Positions 23,858 to 31,927 of a stretch of DNA of 31,927 nucleotides are shown piece after piece. The stretch is from JAJPXI01 sp051867655 (GTDB lineage Bacteria; Bacillota; Clostridia; Oscillospirales; Oscillospiraceae): the NCBI GenBank assembly GCA_051867655.1, contig JBJDYV010000092.1:1-31927 (forward strand). The letters are read 5' to 3'. Made by a program: the position numbers and the translations under genes. The notes below the pieces were generated by a model. It made no database searches. It worked only from the letters and a program-made list of their open reading frames with translations, and was not told the DNA's origin. Positions within the stretch are counted from its first letter, which is position 1, and the number at the start of each line of letters is the position of its first letter.

Positions 23858-24880
23858 ATGGGAAACGGTAAAAATCCAGTGTTGAATATATTGAAGCGTA
23901 TCGCCGGCACGCTGTATATTCCGGCCGCGATCTATGCGGTGATCTTTATCATCGCCCGCTCCGCGGGAGCCTCCTACTTCGGAGACTTCAATACATGGCG
24001 CAATATCGTGCTGAACACGGGAGCCACGGCGACCACGGCCTATGCGCTGGCTACCCAGATCAAGAACGGGCGCTATGACTTCTCCGGCGGCGCGATCATG
24101 ACCCTGGGCGCGCTGCTTGCGATCTACTTTACCTCCCGGATCGCGGAAAACGCGTTTCTTTATTTGATCATCAGCATCGTGGTGTGCATCATTCTGAGCA
24201 TGTTCGTGGCCACCCTGTACGTGTACGGCCGGATCCCCATCATCATCTGCACCGTCGGCTCCGCGATCCTGTTCGAGTCCATCACGCTGGCCTTTAACGG
24301 CGGCCGCGCCCAGTCCATCTCCAACATCCCGGCCATGAACTTCCTGGGCAAGAGCATGGTGCCCCTGGCCTGCCTGACTATGGTCTCGCTGGTGGTCTAT
24401 CTGATCTTCAACAACTTCCGGGTCGGCGGCAAGCAGGCCCAGCTGCTGTCCAGCAACCAGAGCGCCGCCGTCAACATCGGCATCAATGAAAAGAAGAATG
24501 TCTACATGACATTCCTCCTTTCCGGCTTCCTGTACGGCATTGCCTCGCTGGTCTACGCCTCCCAGGCATTCCAGGTCGATACCGTATCCACGGTCCTGGG
24601 CACCGTCTCGACCGCGTTCAGCTCCATGATGCCGGTCTTTATGGGCTTCTATATCGGTTCCTTCTCCACCGACGCTATCGGCATCTTCTTCTCGTCCTTC
24701 GCGGTGGGCATTCTGAACTACGGGATCAGCGTCGTTGCGCCCACCGGCTACGCCGGCGCGTGCAAGAACGTGGTGATGGGCATCTTTATGATCGTGTTCT
24801 TCTTCGTTTCCAAGAAAGGCCCCCTGTTTATCAAGCTCTGCACCCAACGCTTCGGCGGGAAAAAAGAGGACGAAGAATGA
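23858..24880 (+). CDS. Sugar ABC importer permease (RbsC-like), second
   Basis: This is a 340-residue polytopic membrane protein of the same broad class as the first permease, but diverged. Visible are an N-terminal helix (LYIPAAIYAVIFIIA), TAYALATQIKNGRYDFSGGA near residues 64-83, where RbsC-type permeases carry the G-x-DLS-x-G-like loop, and AQLLSSNQSAAVNIGINEKK in the coupling position. The C-terminus is basic then acidic. ATG 23858 is chosen because GGAG lies about 6 nt upstream; the frame also contains an earlier TTG at 23846 that overlaps this site. It is the last gene of the importer operon and is followed by a terminator. Confidence 0.87.
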   Translation: MGNGKNPVLNILKRIAGTLYIPAAIYAVIFIIARSAGASYFGDFNTWRNIVLNTGATATTAYALATQIKNGRYDFSGGAIMTLGALLAIYFTSRIAENAFLYLIISIVVCIILSMFVATLYVYGRIPIIICTVGSAILFESITLAFNGGRAQSISNIPAMNFLGKSMVPLACLTMVSLVVYLIFNNFRVGGKQAQLLSSNQSAAVNIGINEKKNVYMTFLLSGFLYGIASLVYASQAFQVDTVSTVLGTVSTAFSSMMPVFMGFYIGSFSTDAIGIFFSSFAVGILNYGISVVAPTGYAGACKNVVMGIFMIVFFFVSKKGPLFIKLCTQRFGGKKEDEE

Positions 24881-24883
24881 GTT

Positions 24884-24918
24884 GGGACCACCCGTGATCC
24901 GGGTGGCCCGCCCTTTTT
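24884..24918 (+). terminator. Terminator of the sugar importer operon
   Basis: A 9-bp stem with one bulged A (24884-24893 with 24901-24909) and a 7-nt loop is followed by five T (24914-24918). It ends the importer operon 4 nt after the last stop and slightly overlaps the end of the convergent regulator gene. Confidence 0.8.
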
Positions 24919-26002
24919 ATCCATATTCCTTCCGCTGCGCCAGGTAGTTCTGCCTGTACTGGATCGGGGTGATGCCGTAGGCGTGCTTGAAGACCTTGTG
25001 AAAGTGGCTGTTGTCCGTGTAGCCCAGCTGATCCGCGATCTCCGAAATGGACAGGCTGGTGCTTTCCAGCAGCTCCACCGCCTTTTGCAGGCGGATGGTC
25101 TTGATGATGTCGGAAAAGGTCTGTCCGCTGTATTTCTTGATGATACGGGACAGGTGCGCCTCGCTGTAATTGAAAAAGCGGGCCGCTTCGCTCAACGTCA
25201 GGGTCTGATAATTGCTCTGAATGTAGCGCAGGATGGCGGTGACGCTCTCGGTCTCCACATTGTCCGTGGCCTTGCCCATGGTGAAGTGCTGCTCATGCCG
25301 GCGCAGCAGCTCCAGAATGAAGGTGTTGAACAGCAGGTTCATGTACTGCGCGCAGAACCGCTTGCCCTGCTGCTCTTCCTCGATGATCCGCTCGATCAGC
25401 TCATAGAAGATCGGCTCATTTTCGGTTTTGCAAATGATGTAAGGGGATGTGCCGGAGCCCTTGCGGTACAGGTTCTGCGTAAAGAAGCTCGACACGATGT
25501 CGTTGCGGCCGTAGAGGCTGTGAAAGGCGTTTTGAAAGGTGCTGGTACGCACCAGAATGTTATACACGATGGTTTCATGGTTGTAAACCTGAAGCTGATG
25601 GAGCACATCCGGGGCAACGAAGCAGATGTCGCCCTTTTTCAGGGTGAGGGTGGTCCCCTCCACCAGGTTTTCACACTGCCCCTCCGCCACGAAGAGGATC
25701 TCAAAAAACTGATGGGAATGGGGCGGCTTGGGCAGATAACGCAGATGCATAAATACGGACAGGTCCATCCCCGGAGACAGATAGGAGGATTCGCTGCTCA
25801 GCTTGCACGACTGGACCCGCCTGCAAAAGTCGTTCACGGCAGCCGCAGTCTCGGGATATTGCTCATACAGCGCCCGCAGGGACGCAGGGGCGTGTTCCGG
25901 ATCGGGCAGCGTGTCCACGTCCAGCCGGTACTTTTCGTACAGGAATTTCTCCAGGGGAGAAAGATGATCTTTCACGATCCGATTAAACGGGATATTGCCC
26001 AT
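24917..26002 (-). CDS. AraC-family transcriptional regulator with N-terminal cupin domain
   Basis: This is a 361-residue regulator. The middle part contains a cupin-like ligand-sensing domain (PPHSHQFFEILFVAEGQCEN, then LTLKKGDICFVAPDVLHQL). The C-terminal 100 residues hold two helix-turn-helix motifs: LTLSEAARFFNYSEAHLSRI and SISEIADQLGYTDNSHFHKV, followed by the AraC-typical FKHAYGITPIQYRQ. It is longer at the N-terminus than RhaR/RhaS (about 280 residues). ATG 26002 is chosen because AGGAGG (26015-26010) lies 7 nt upstream; a TTG at 26008 is in frame but too close. It stands divergent from the alpha-rhamnosidase operon and convergent with the importer operon, so it is the natural candidate to sense rhamnose and control these genes. 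Confidence 0.93.
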   Translation of the reverse strand: MGNIPFNRIVKDHLSPLEKFLYEKYRLDVDTLPDPEHAPASLRALYEQYPETAAAVNDFCRRVQSCKLSSESSYLSPGMDLSVFMHLRYLPKPPHSHQFFEILFVAEGQCENLVEGTTLTLKKGDICFVAPDVLHQLQVYNHETIVYNILVRTSTFQNAFHSLYGRNDIVSSFFTQNLYRKGSGTSPYIICKTENEPIFYELIERIIEEEQQGKRFCAQYMNLLFNTFILELLRRHEQHFTMGKATDNVETESVTAILRYIQSNYQTLTLSEAARFFNYSEAHLSRIIKKYSGQTFSDIIKTIRLQKAVELLESTSLSISEIADQLGYTDNSHFHKVFKHAYGITPIQYRQNYLAQRKEYG

Positions 26003-26111
26003 ACGCAATCCTCCTAAATCGTGGATGATGACAGGATCACTGCAGCCGATACAAAATCAGTATATCAGATTGCATAGCTTTACGCTACATTTTTTTAGAG
26101 GACAGATCGGA

Positions 26112-28838
26112 ATGAGAGAGAATGGGATTTTCATCAACTCGATTGATTTGGATGGGCGCTGCGAACCCTTTGGGATCGACAGCAAAACACCCGTCTTTCA
26201 CTATACATTTTTCAGCCCGGAAAACGGGAAGAGCGTGACCTCCAGCCAGGTGCTGGTGCGGCTGGGTGAGGCTGTGGCCTGGGACAGCGGCAAGCGCCCG
26301 TTCCCCGGACTGCCCTATGTCCGCTATGAGGGGGAGCCCCTGCGCCCCATGTCCCGCTACAGCGTGCAGATCCGGGCCTGGGACGAGTTGGACCAGGCGG
26401 GTCCCTGGAGCGAGCCGGTGTTTTTTGAGACCGGCCTGATGGATGGCGGCTTTCAGGCGGACTGGATCGAGCCGGAGCAGGAAAACACGGTCCGGGAAAA
26501 GGATATCCCCCATTTCATGGTGTTCAAGCCCAACCCGGAACACTACGGCGGCCATGACCGGTGCCGCCCGGCGCTGAATCTCGTACGCGACTTTACGCTT
26601 GAGCAGGGTGTGGAATGGGCGCGCGTCTATATGTCGGCCCACGGTGTGTATGAGCTGTATCTCAACGGACAGAAGGCGGGAAAGGCGTCCCTGGCCCCGG
26701 AAGTCAGCGCCTATCAGACGTACTTATATTACCAGACCTATGATGTGACGCCCCTGCTGCGCCCCGGGAAGAACCGGATCGCCGTGACCCTGGCGGACGG
26801 CTGGTGGGCGGGCCGCATCGGCCTGATCGGCGCCAGTGCCCAGTATGGCGACCGGCTGGGTGTGATCCTTCAGCTGGAGGCACGGCTTTCGGATGGCACC
26901 AGCCTGCGTATCTGCAGCGATGAGGCCTTCCGCAGCAGCCCCTCCGGGACCCTGTGCGCCGACCTGCATATGGGGGAGATCCGGGACAATAACCGGGAAC
27001 CCCGGGGCTGGAAGCTGCCCGAATTTGACCCGGACGGTTGGACGGGCTGCCATCGGGCGGCGTTTGAGAAGAAAAACCTGATTGCCCAGCCCATCGACCC
27101 TGTGGAGGACGATCAGGTGCTGCTCCCCACGGCGTGGCTTCGTACACCCCGCGGTGAATGCGTCGTGGATTTCGGGCAGGTCATCTCCGGTACCATCGAG
27201 CTGACTGTGGAGGGCGAGCAGGGACAGAAAATCGTTCTGGACTACTGCGAGGTGCTGGACAAAGAGGGAAACTACTTCCGCAATATTACAGGCCGCAACA
27301 AGGATCAGACCGACACCCTGATCTGCGCTCCGGGCCGCCAAACCTGGCGCCCCACTTTTACCTATCACGGCTTCCGTTACGTTCGAATCCAGGGGATCGA
27401 CCGGGAGAATATTATCCAGATCAAAGCGGTGATGCTGGCGACCCGGCTGCGGAGCAGCGGCAGCTTTACGTGCTCGGATGAGAAGCTGACGCAGCTGCAG
27501 CACAACATTGTCTGGGGGGAGCTGGGAAACATGCTCTCCATCCCCACGGACTGCCCGCAGCGCGAGAAAACCGGGTGGACCGGAGACATTCAGGTGTTTG
27601 CCAAGACCGGCGCGTTCAACTACGATCTGCGCAACTTCCTGTCCGTATGGCTGATGAACCTGCGGGCGGAACAGAAGGAGAATGGGGCAGTCCCCCTGAT
27701 CGTTCCCGATTTCCCCATCCAGGAGAAGATGCTCCGCCAGATCGCGGGCGGGGAGGCGACCTCCTCCGGCTGGAGTGACGCCTGCATCCTGCTGCCGTGG
27801 TATCTCTACCAGTGCTACGGGCAGATTGAGCTGCTGGAAGAAAATTTTGCGTGTATGACGGATTATCTGGCGTATGTGGAAGCGCAGGCGGCCCGTCCGC
27901 CGGAGCATGAGGAGACCATGTCCGGGGAGCAGCGGGCACGCAGCCGGTATCTGTGGAACAAGGGGTACCACTATGGGGATTGGCTGATCCCCAGTCTGAT
28001 GCGAAAACCCAACGGCATCGACCTGGGACGCAGCGAGACAAGAGAGATCGTCGGCAGCTGCTGGTATGCCATTGTCCTGGAAGCATATCTGTCCGTCTGC
28101 ACCGCTTTGAGCGAGCAGGCCGGCTGGAAGCTGTCGGAGAAAATACAGGCCACGGAAGCTCTTCTGCAGGAGGTGCGGCGGGCAATCCGGGAGGAATACG
28201 TCCAGCCGGACGGAGCGCTGCGCGGAACGCAGCTGCAGGGCTCCTATGTGATGGTGCTGCGCTCCGGTGCGGTGGAGGGAGAGCAGAGGGAAAAGACCGC
28301 CGCGCATCTGGCGCAGCTGATCCGCCAAAACGGCGATTGTCTGGATACGGGCTTTTCCTCCGTGTCCTTCCTGCTGGACGTACTGACGGAAAACGGCTAT
28401 AAGGACCTGGCGTACCGGGTCCTGTTCCAGACAAAGAGCCCCTCCTGGCTCTACATGGTGGAGCGGGGCGCTACAACGATCTGGGAGAACTGGGAGGCGA
28501 TCACGCCGGAGGGCGAGGTGACGGCCAGCTCCTACAATCATTATGCGTACGGCTGCGTGGGGGATTGGATCTACCGCAATATCGGAGGGATCCGGGCAGG
28601 CGAGCCGGGCTACCGGCACATTGTGTTCGCTCCGGATTTCGGCTGCGGCCTGGACAGCGCCAGCGCAAGCTACAGGACGCCCTTTGGCACAGCGGCCTGT
28701 TCGTGGCAGAAGCTTGCGGATGAATATTGCGTGGAGCTGGAGGTGCCGGTGGGTGCTGCGGGAGAGTTCCGCGCGGGAGCGGACGTGACGCGCCTGACAT
28801 CCGGCAAACACCAATTTCATCTTCCCCTGCCCCAATGA
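26112..28838 (+). CDS. Alpha-L-rhamnosidase (GH78), cytoplasmic
   Basis: This 908-residue enzyme hydrolyses terminal alpha-L-rhamnose from glycosides. The N-terminal part holds a fibronectin-III-like region (RYSVQIRAWDELDQAGPWSE) and a Bac_rhamnosid_N-type lectin-like domain (RVYMSAHGVYELYLNGQK, ADGWWAGRIG). The catalytic (alpha/alpha)6 domain has the GH78 motif PTDCPQREKTGWTGD near residue 477, with the likely general-acid Glu in QREK, and the likely base Glu in TTIWENWE near residue 791. A beta-sandwich C-terminal domain follows. No signal peptide is seen at the chosen start (ATG 26112, with GAGGA upstream), and the frame upstream of it lacks one as well, so the enzyme works inside the cell on imported rhamnosides. 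The 109-nt gap to the divergent AraC gene contains AT-rich sequence but no convincing promoter. Confidence 0.94.
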   Translation: MRENGIFINSIDLDGRCEPFGIDSKTPVFHYTFFSPENGKSVTSSQVLVRLGEAVAWDSGKRPFPGLPYVRYEGEPLRPMSRYSVQIRAWDELDQAGPWSEPVFFETGLMDGGFQADWIEPEQENTVREKDIPHFMVFKPNPEHYGGHDRCRPALNLVRDFTLEQGVEWARVYMSAHGVYELYLNGQKAGKASLAPEVSAYQTYLYYQTYDVTPLLRPGKNRIAVTLADGWWAGRIGLIGASAQYGDRLGVILQLEARLSDGTSLRICSDEAFRSSPSGTLCADLHMGEIRDNNREPRGWKLPEFDPDGWTGCHRAAFEKKNLIAQPIDPVEDDQVLLPTAWLRTPRGECVVDFGQVISGTIELTVEGEQGQKIVLDYCEVLDKEGNYFRNITGRNKDQTDTLICAPGRQTWRPTFTYHGFRYVRIQGIDRENIIQIKAVMLATRLRSSGSFTCSDEKLTQLQHNIVWGELGNMLSIPTDCPQREKTGWTGDIQVFAKTGAFNYDLRNFLSVWLMNLRAEQKENGAVPLIVPDFPIQEKMLRQIAGGEATSSGWSDACILLPWYLYQCYGQIELLEENFACMTDYLAYVEAQAARPPEHEETMSGEQRARSRYLWNKGYHYGDWLIPSLMRKPNGIDLGRSETREIVGSCWYAIVLEAYLSVCTALSEQAGWKLSEKIQATEALLQEVRRAIREEYVQPDGALRGTQLQGSYVMVLRSGAVEGEQREKTAAHLAQLIRQNGDCLDTGFSSVSFLLDVLTENGYKDLAYRVLFQTKSPSWLYMVERGATTIWENWEAITPEGEVTASSYNHYAYGCVGDWIYRNIGGIRAGEPGYRHIVFAPDFGCGLDSASASYRTPFGTAACSWQKLADEYCVELEVPVGAAGEFRAGADVTRLTSGKHQFHLPLPQ

Positions 28839-28855
28839 TTTCAGGATAAAGACTA

Positions 28856-28892
28856 AAAAACCCCACGGAGCACTTTGTTCCGCGGGGTTTTT
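28856..28892 (+). terminator. Terminator-like hairpin between GH78 and GH43 genes
   Basis: A stem of about 14-15 bp (28856-28870 with 28878-28892) with one A-C mismatch, a 7-nt loop and five T at the right foot lies 17 nt after the rhamnosidase stop. It may end or reduce transcription into the GH43-xylB genes. No consensus promoter is seen between it and the GH43 start, so partial read-through is likely. Confidence 0.8.
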
Positions 28893-28909
28893 CGGGAAGG
28901 ACGATGACC

Positions 28910-30346
28910 ATGAAAAATCAAACGTTTAATCCGTATCTGCCCGTACATGAATTTATTCCGGACGGCGAGCCCCATGTGTATGACGGCCGGGTGTACCTTT
29001 TTGGCTCCCATGACCGCTGCGACGGACACGACTACTGCCTGGAGGACTACGTCTGCTGGTCCGCTCCGGCGGACGATCCCTCCGACTGGCGCTGTGAGGG
29101 CGTGATCTACCGCCGGGACCAGGACCCGAAGAACCCCGACGGCAGCCGGGCCTTGCAGGCACCCGATGTAACGAAAGGCCCGGACGGCCGGTATTACCTG
29201 TACTATGTGCTGACCGTGCCCAAGTGGAGCGATCTGGAGATCGCCGTGGCGGTCAGCGATACCCCGGCGGGCCAGTACGAATATCTGGGCGTTGTGCATT
29301 TTCAGGACGGCAGAAAGCTGGACACGCCGCTGCCTTTTGACCCCGCCGTGCTGCTGGATGACGACGGCCGGGTGTACCTGTATTTTGGCTTTGCGCCCCA
29401 TTTCCCCATGCGCGGACAGCCTGTTCCCGATACCCTGGGCGCCTACTGTGTGGAGCTGGAGGCGGACATGCTGACCTGCAAGGGCGAGCCGGTGAACATC
29501 ATGCCCGACTTCAACCATGCGGCCGGCACGGAGTATGAGGCCCACCCCTTCTTTGAGGCTGCCTCCATTCGGAAGGTGGGCGATACCTACTATTTCGTCT
29601 ACTGCTCCCGCCTGATGCACGAGCTGTGCTATGCCACCAGCAAATATCCGGATCGGGAATTCCGGTTTGGCGGTACGATCATCTCCAACGCAGACGTGGG
29701 CTATCAGGGCAGGACGGCTGAGCACGCCCGCAACCAGATCGCCAACATCCACGGCGGTATGGTGAAGCTGGGCGATCAATGGTATATCTCCTATCACCGC
29801 CACACCCACGGCAAGCAGTTCTCCCGCCAGAGCTGCGCGGAGCCCATCATCATCGAGGAAAACGGCGCGATTGCCCAGGTGGAGTGCACCAGCTTTGGCT
29901 TTTCCGGCGGCAGAATGCCGGCCAAAGAGCCCATCCCCGCCTGGTGCGCCTGCAATTTATACAAGGGGCAGGGGGGAGAATTCATCCCGTTTTCCCCGGA
30001 AAGCAGGGTGGAAGCCCCGTATGTGGTGGTGAAGGAAGAGGGCTATGTGACCAACATCACCGACACCGGCGTGGTGGGCTTCCGCTATCTGACCTTTGAC
30101 GGGACGGAACGCACGCTGTCCCTGCGTGTCCGGGGGAAATGCAGCGGCACGCTGCATGTGTATCTGGAGGACGAGGACCGGAACGAGGCCGGTGCGGCGC
30201 GGCTGGCTCTGACCGACGCGGAGGAATGGAGCTGGGTTACGCTCCCGCTGTCAGCTGCGGCCGGGGACCATCCCCTGCGGCTGCGCTATACCGGCGAGGG
30301 CATGGTGGACTTGGCCCAGCTGCGGATGGAGGAGGGAACACATTGA
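28910..30346 (+). CDS. Glycoside hydrolase family 43 with C-terminal carbohydrate-binding-like domain, cytoplasmic
   Basis: This 478-residue protein has the GH43 five-bladed propeller features: likely catalytic base Asp18 in FIPDGEPHVYDGR, the pKa-modulating Asp144 in LPFDPAVLLDDDG, and the general acid Glu210 in EYEAHPFFEAASI. GH43 enzymes remove arabinofuranose or xylose from plant polysaccharide fragments. The C-terminal 120 residues form a beta-rich domain resembling CBM6 (RYLTFDGTERTLSLRVRGK through DHPLRLRYTGEGMVDL). No signal peptide. ATG 28910 is chosen because GGGAAGG lies 9 nt upstream; ATG 28904 is closer. The stop overlaps the xylB TTG start, so both are coupled; this suggests the released sugar is a pentose entering through xylulose. 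Exact specificity cannot be read here. Confidence 0.88.
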   Translation: MKNQTFNPYLPVHEFIPDGEPHVYDGRVYLFGSHDRCDGHDYCLEDYVCWSAPADDPSDWRCEGVIYRRDQDPKNPDGSRALQAPDVTKGPDGRYYLYYVLTVPKWSDLEIAVAVSDTPAGQYEYLGVVHFQDGRKLDTPLPFDPAVLLDDDGRVYLYFGFAPHFPMRGQPVPDTLGAYCVELEADMLTCKGEPVNIMPDFNHAAGTEYEAHPFFEAASIRKVGDTYYFVYCSRLMHELCYATSKYPDREFRFGGTIISNADVGYQGRTAEHARNQIANIHGGMVKLGDQWYISYHRHTHGKQFSRQSCAEPIIIEENGAIAQVECTSFGFSGGRMPAKEPIPAWCACNLYKGQGGEFIPFSPESRVEAPYVVVKEEGYVTNITDTGVVGFRYLTFDGTERTLSLRVRGKCSGTLHVYLEDEDRNEAGAARLALTDAEEWSWVTLPLSAAAGDHPLRLRYTGEGMVDLAQLRMEEGTH

Positions 30347-31833
30347 AGCTGTACATCGGAATCGACTTGGGCACCTCCGCCGCCAAGCTGCTGCTGGCGG
30401 ATGAAAAAGGCGTGATCCTGAACACGGTCACAAAGGAATATCCCCTGGAATTCCCCGCCCCGGGCTGGAGCCAACAGGCTCCCCAGGACTGGAAAGCGGC
30501 GGCCTGGGAGGGCGTCCCGGAGCTGCTGCGGGGCTTTGACGCCCGCGCCGTCGCCGGTATCGGTGTGGGCGGGCAGATGCACGGCCTGGTGGTGCTGGAT
30601 GCGGACGATGCCGTGATCCGCCCCGCCATCCTGTGGAACGACGGCCGGACGGCGAAACAGGTGGATTACCTGAATGAGGTCGTTGGAAGAGAGAAGCTGT
30701 CCCGGTGGACGGCCAACATCGCCTTTGCCGGCTTTACGGCCCCCAAGCTCCTGTGGCTGCGGGAGAACGAGCCGGAAAACTTTGCACAGATCGCCAAGAT
30801 CATGCTGCCAAAAGATTATGTCAACTACTGTCTGACGGGTGTGCACTGCTGCGACTACTCCGACGCCTCCGGCATGCTGCTGCTGGACGTGGAGCACAAG
30901 CGCTGGAGCAAAGAAATGCTGGAGCTGTGCGGCGTTTCCGAGCGGCAGATGCCCAAGCTGTTTGAAAGCTACGAGGTGGTGGGCACCCTGCTGCCCGATG
31001 CGGCAAAGGAACTGGGCCTTCCCCCGGGCGTCCAGGTGGTGGCCGGAGCGGGGGACAACGCCGCCGCCGCGGTGGGCACCGGCACCGTGGGCAGCGGCGG
31101 CTGCAACATCAGTCTGGGCACCTCCGGCACCATCTTCATTTCCTCCGGTGCCTTCGGCGTGGACCCCCACAACGCTCTGCACGCCTTTGCCCACGCGGAC
31201 GGCGGCTATCACCTGATGGGCTGCATGCTGTCGGCGGCCAGCTGCAACAAGTGGCTGTGCGAGGATATCCTGAAAACCACGGATTATGCCGCCGAGCAGG
31301 CGGACATTACAGCCGATCAACTGGGCCGGAACCATGTCTATTTCCTGCCCTATCTCATGGGCGAGCGCAGCCCCATCAACGACACCAACGCCCGGGGCAC
31401 ATTCCTGGGCATGACCATGGATACCTCCCGCTCCGACCTGGTGCAGGCGGTTCTGGAGGGCGTGGCCTTTGCCATCCGGGACTCCTTTGAGGTGGCCCGC
31501 TCTCTGGGTATTGAAATCCCCCGCTCCAAGATCTGCGGCGGCGGCAGCAGGTCCCCGCTGTGGCGGACCATCTTCGCCAATGTGCTGGGTATCCCCCTGG
31601 ATCTGGTGAAAACGGAGCAGGGGCCCGGCTACGGCGCCGTCCTGCTGGCCATGGTGGGCTGCGGACAGTACGAAAGCGTCCGGGCCGCGGCGGACGCCCT
31701 GGTGGAAGTGGTGGACACCGTGGAGCCGGAGGCGGAGCTGACCGCCCGGTATGAAGCGCGCTATCAGCAGTTCCGGAAGATCTACCCCGCGTGTAAGGAA
31801 CTGTTTGCGCAGTTGGCGGAAGGAGAGCGTTGA
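30343..31833 (+). CDS. xylB: Xylulokinase (TTG start)
   Basis: This 496-residue FGGY-family kinase converts D-xylulose to D-xylulose-5-phosphate. Motifs in order are GIDLGTSAAKLLL at the N-terminus, GVGGQMHGLVVLD, ILWNDGRT, GAGDNAAAAVGTG, LGTSGTIF and the C-terminal CGGGSRSPLWRTIFANVLG with TEQGPGYGAVLLA, all typical of XylB. The start is TTG 30343: GGAGG (30331-30335) lies 7 nt upstream and the protein then begins MKLYIGIDLG at the expected place. The TTG overlaps the TGA of the GH43 gene. The frame is open 68 codons further upstream inside the GH43 gene, but that part lacks family similarity. Length agrees with XylB (about 480-500). Confidence 0.95.
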   Translation: MKLYIGIDLGTSAAKLLLADEKGVILNTVTKEYPLEFPAPGWSQQAPQDWKAAAWEGVPELLRGFDARAVAGIGVGGQMHGLVVLDADDAVIRPAILWNDGRTAKQVDYLNEVVGREKLSRWTANIAFAGFTAPKLLWLRENEPENFAQIAKIMLPKDYVNYCLTGVHCCDYSDASGMLLLDVEHKRWSKEMLELCGVSERQMPKLFESYEVVGTLLPDAAKELGLPPGVQVVAGAGDNAAAAVGTGTVGSGGCNISLGTSGTIFISSGAFGVDPHNALHAFAHADGGYHLMGCMLSAASCNKWLCEDILKTTDYAAEQADITADQLGRNHVYFLPYLMGERSPINDTNARGTFLGMTMDTSRSDLVQAVLEGVAFAIRDSFEVARSLGIEIPRSKICGGGSRSPLWRTIFANVLGIPLDLVKTEQGPGYGAVLLAMVGCGQYESVRAAADALVEVVDTVEPEAELTARYEARYQQFRKIYPACKELFAQLAEGER

Positions 31834-31835
31834 AG

Positions 31836-31927
31836 ATGAAAATTCATTCTGTGTATGATCTCGAATTCAAGCGCTACGGCCAGGTCGTCACCGGCCTGGA
31901 GGACGCGGTACGGGAGATCCTGACCGC
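31836..31927 (+). CDS. Start of a DUF4867-like protein, 3' truncated
   Basis: An ATG two bases after the xylB stop, with GGAGAG upstream, opens a frame to the right edge. The visible 30 residues read MKIHSVYDLEFKRYGQVV and onward. From memory, this opening resembles the DUF4867 family, small proteins often encoded beside sugar isomerase and kinase genes in Clostridia; the function is unknown. The tight spacing indicates cotranscription with GH43 and xylB. Confidence 0.5.
   Translation, partial: MKIHSVYDLEFKRYGQVVTGLEDAVREILT

Noticed and set aside
22265..24847. Minus-strand open frame of 860 codons opposite the binding protein and second permease
   Set aside because: Same reasons: antisense to recognised genes, low-complexity composition, and it crosses the perfect hairpin at 23772-23805.
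26724..28835. Minus-strand open frame of 703 codons opposite the GH78 gene
   Set aside because: The plus strand carries the GH78 catalytic motifs; the antisense product shows no recognisable domain.

Overview
The window is GC-rich, compact, operon-structured bacterial DNA. Shine-Dalgarno sites are strong (AGGAGG-type), substrate-binding proteins are lipoproteins, the nucleoside-type permeases are of the YufP/YufQ kind, and some genes start with TTG. I infer a GC-rich gut-type member of the Firmicutes, class Clostridia (Oscillospiraceae-like). No 16S rRNA or other phylogenetic marker is present, so this is an inference from gene style.

Layout. (1) 3-1603, plus strand: the end of a nucleoside/BMP-type ABC importer operon (two permeases), closed by a bidirectional terminator shared with prfC. 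(2) 1655-3250, minus strand: prfC (release factor 3), with a long leader whose promoter is back-to-back with that of a tRNA-Val(GAC) gene (3573-3649). (3) 3718-5254: an acetyl-esterase-like alpha/beta hydrolase and an SDR (FabG-like) reductase, one base apart. (4) 5416-10311, plus, and 15570-10386, minus: two complete but diverged branched-chain-amino-acid-type (Liv/HAAT) ABC importers, each ordered SBP-LivH-LivM-LivG-LivF, facing each other across one bidirectional terminator. (5) 15918-31927: a carbohydrate locus. rhaB-rhaA-rhaD run leftward. Divergent from them is a sugar ABC importer (ATPase, permease, lipoprotein SBP, permease). An AraC/cupin regulator, a GH78 alpha-L-rhamnosidase, a GH43 glycosidase, a xylulokinase and the start of a further short-sugar-locus protein follow.

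How region 5 likely works. The two glycosidases have no visible signal peptide, so I infer that rhamnose-containing glycosides or oligosaccharides are imported by the ABC system and cut inside the cell. Rhamnose would go through RhaA-RhaB-RhaD to DHAP and lactaldehyde, and a pentose released by GH43 would go to xylulose-5-phosphate through XylB. The rhaBAD promoter carries a perfect inverted repeat, and its half-site recurs just after the candidate promoter of the transporter, so the two divergent operons may share a regulator. The nearby AraC protein is the obvious candidate.

Oddities worth a second look: the sugar ABC ATPase, whose two nucleotide sites have complementary defects; a rhamnulokinase lacking the usual C-terminal tail; a LivM with an extra pair of membrane segments; and stem-loops directly after all three substrate-binding-protein genes. 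I found no CRISPR array, insertion sequence, phage gene or defence system.
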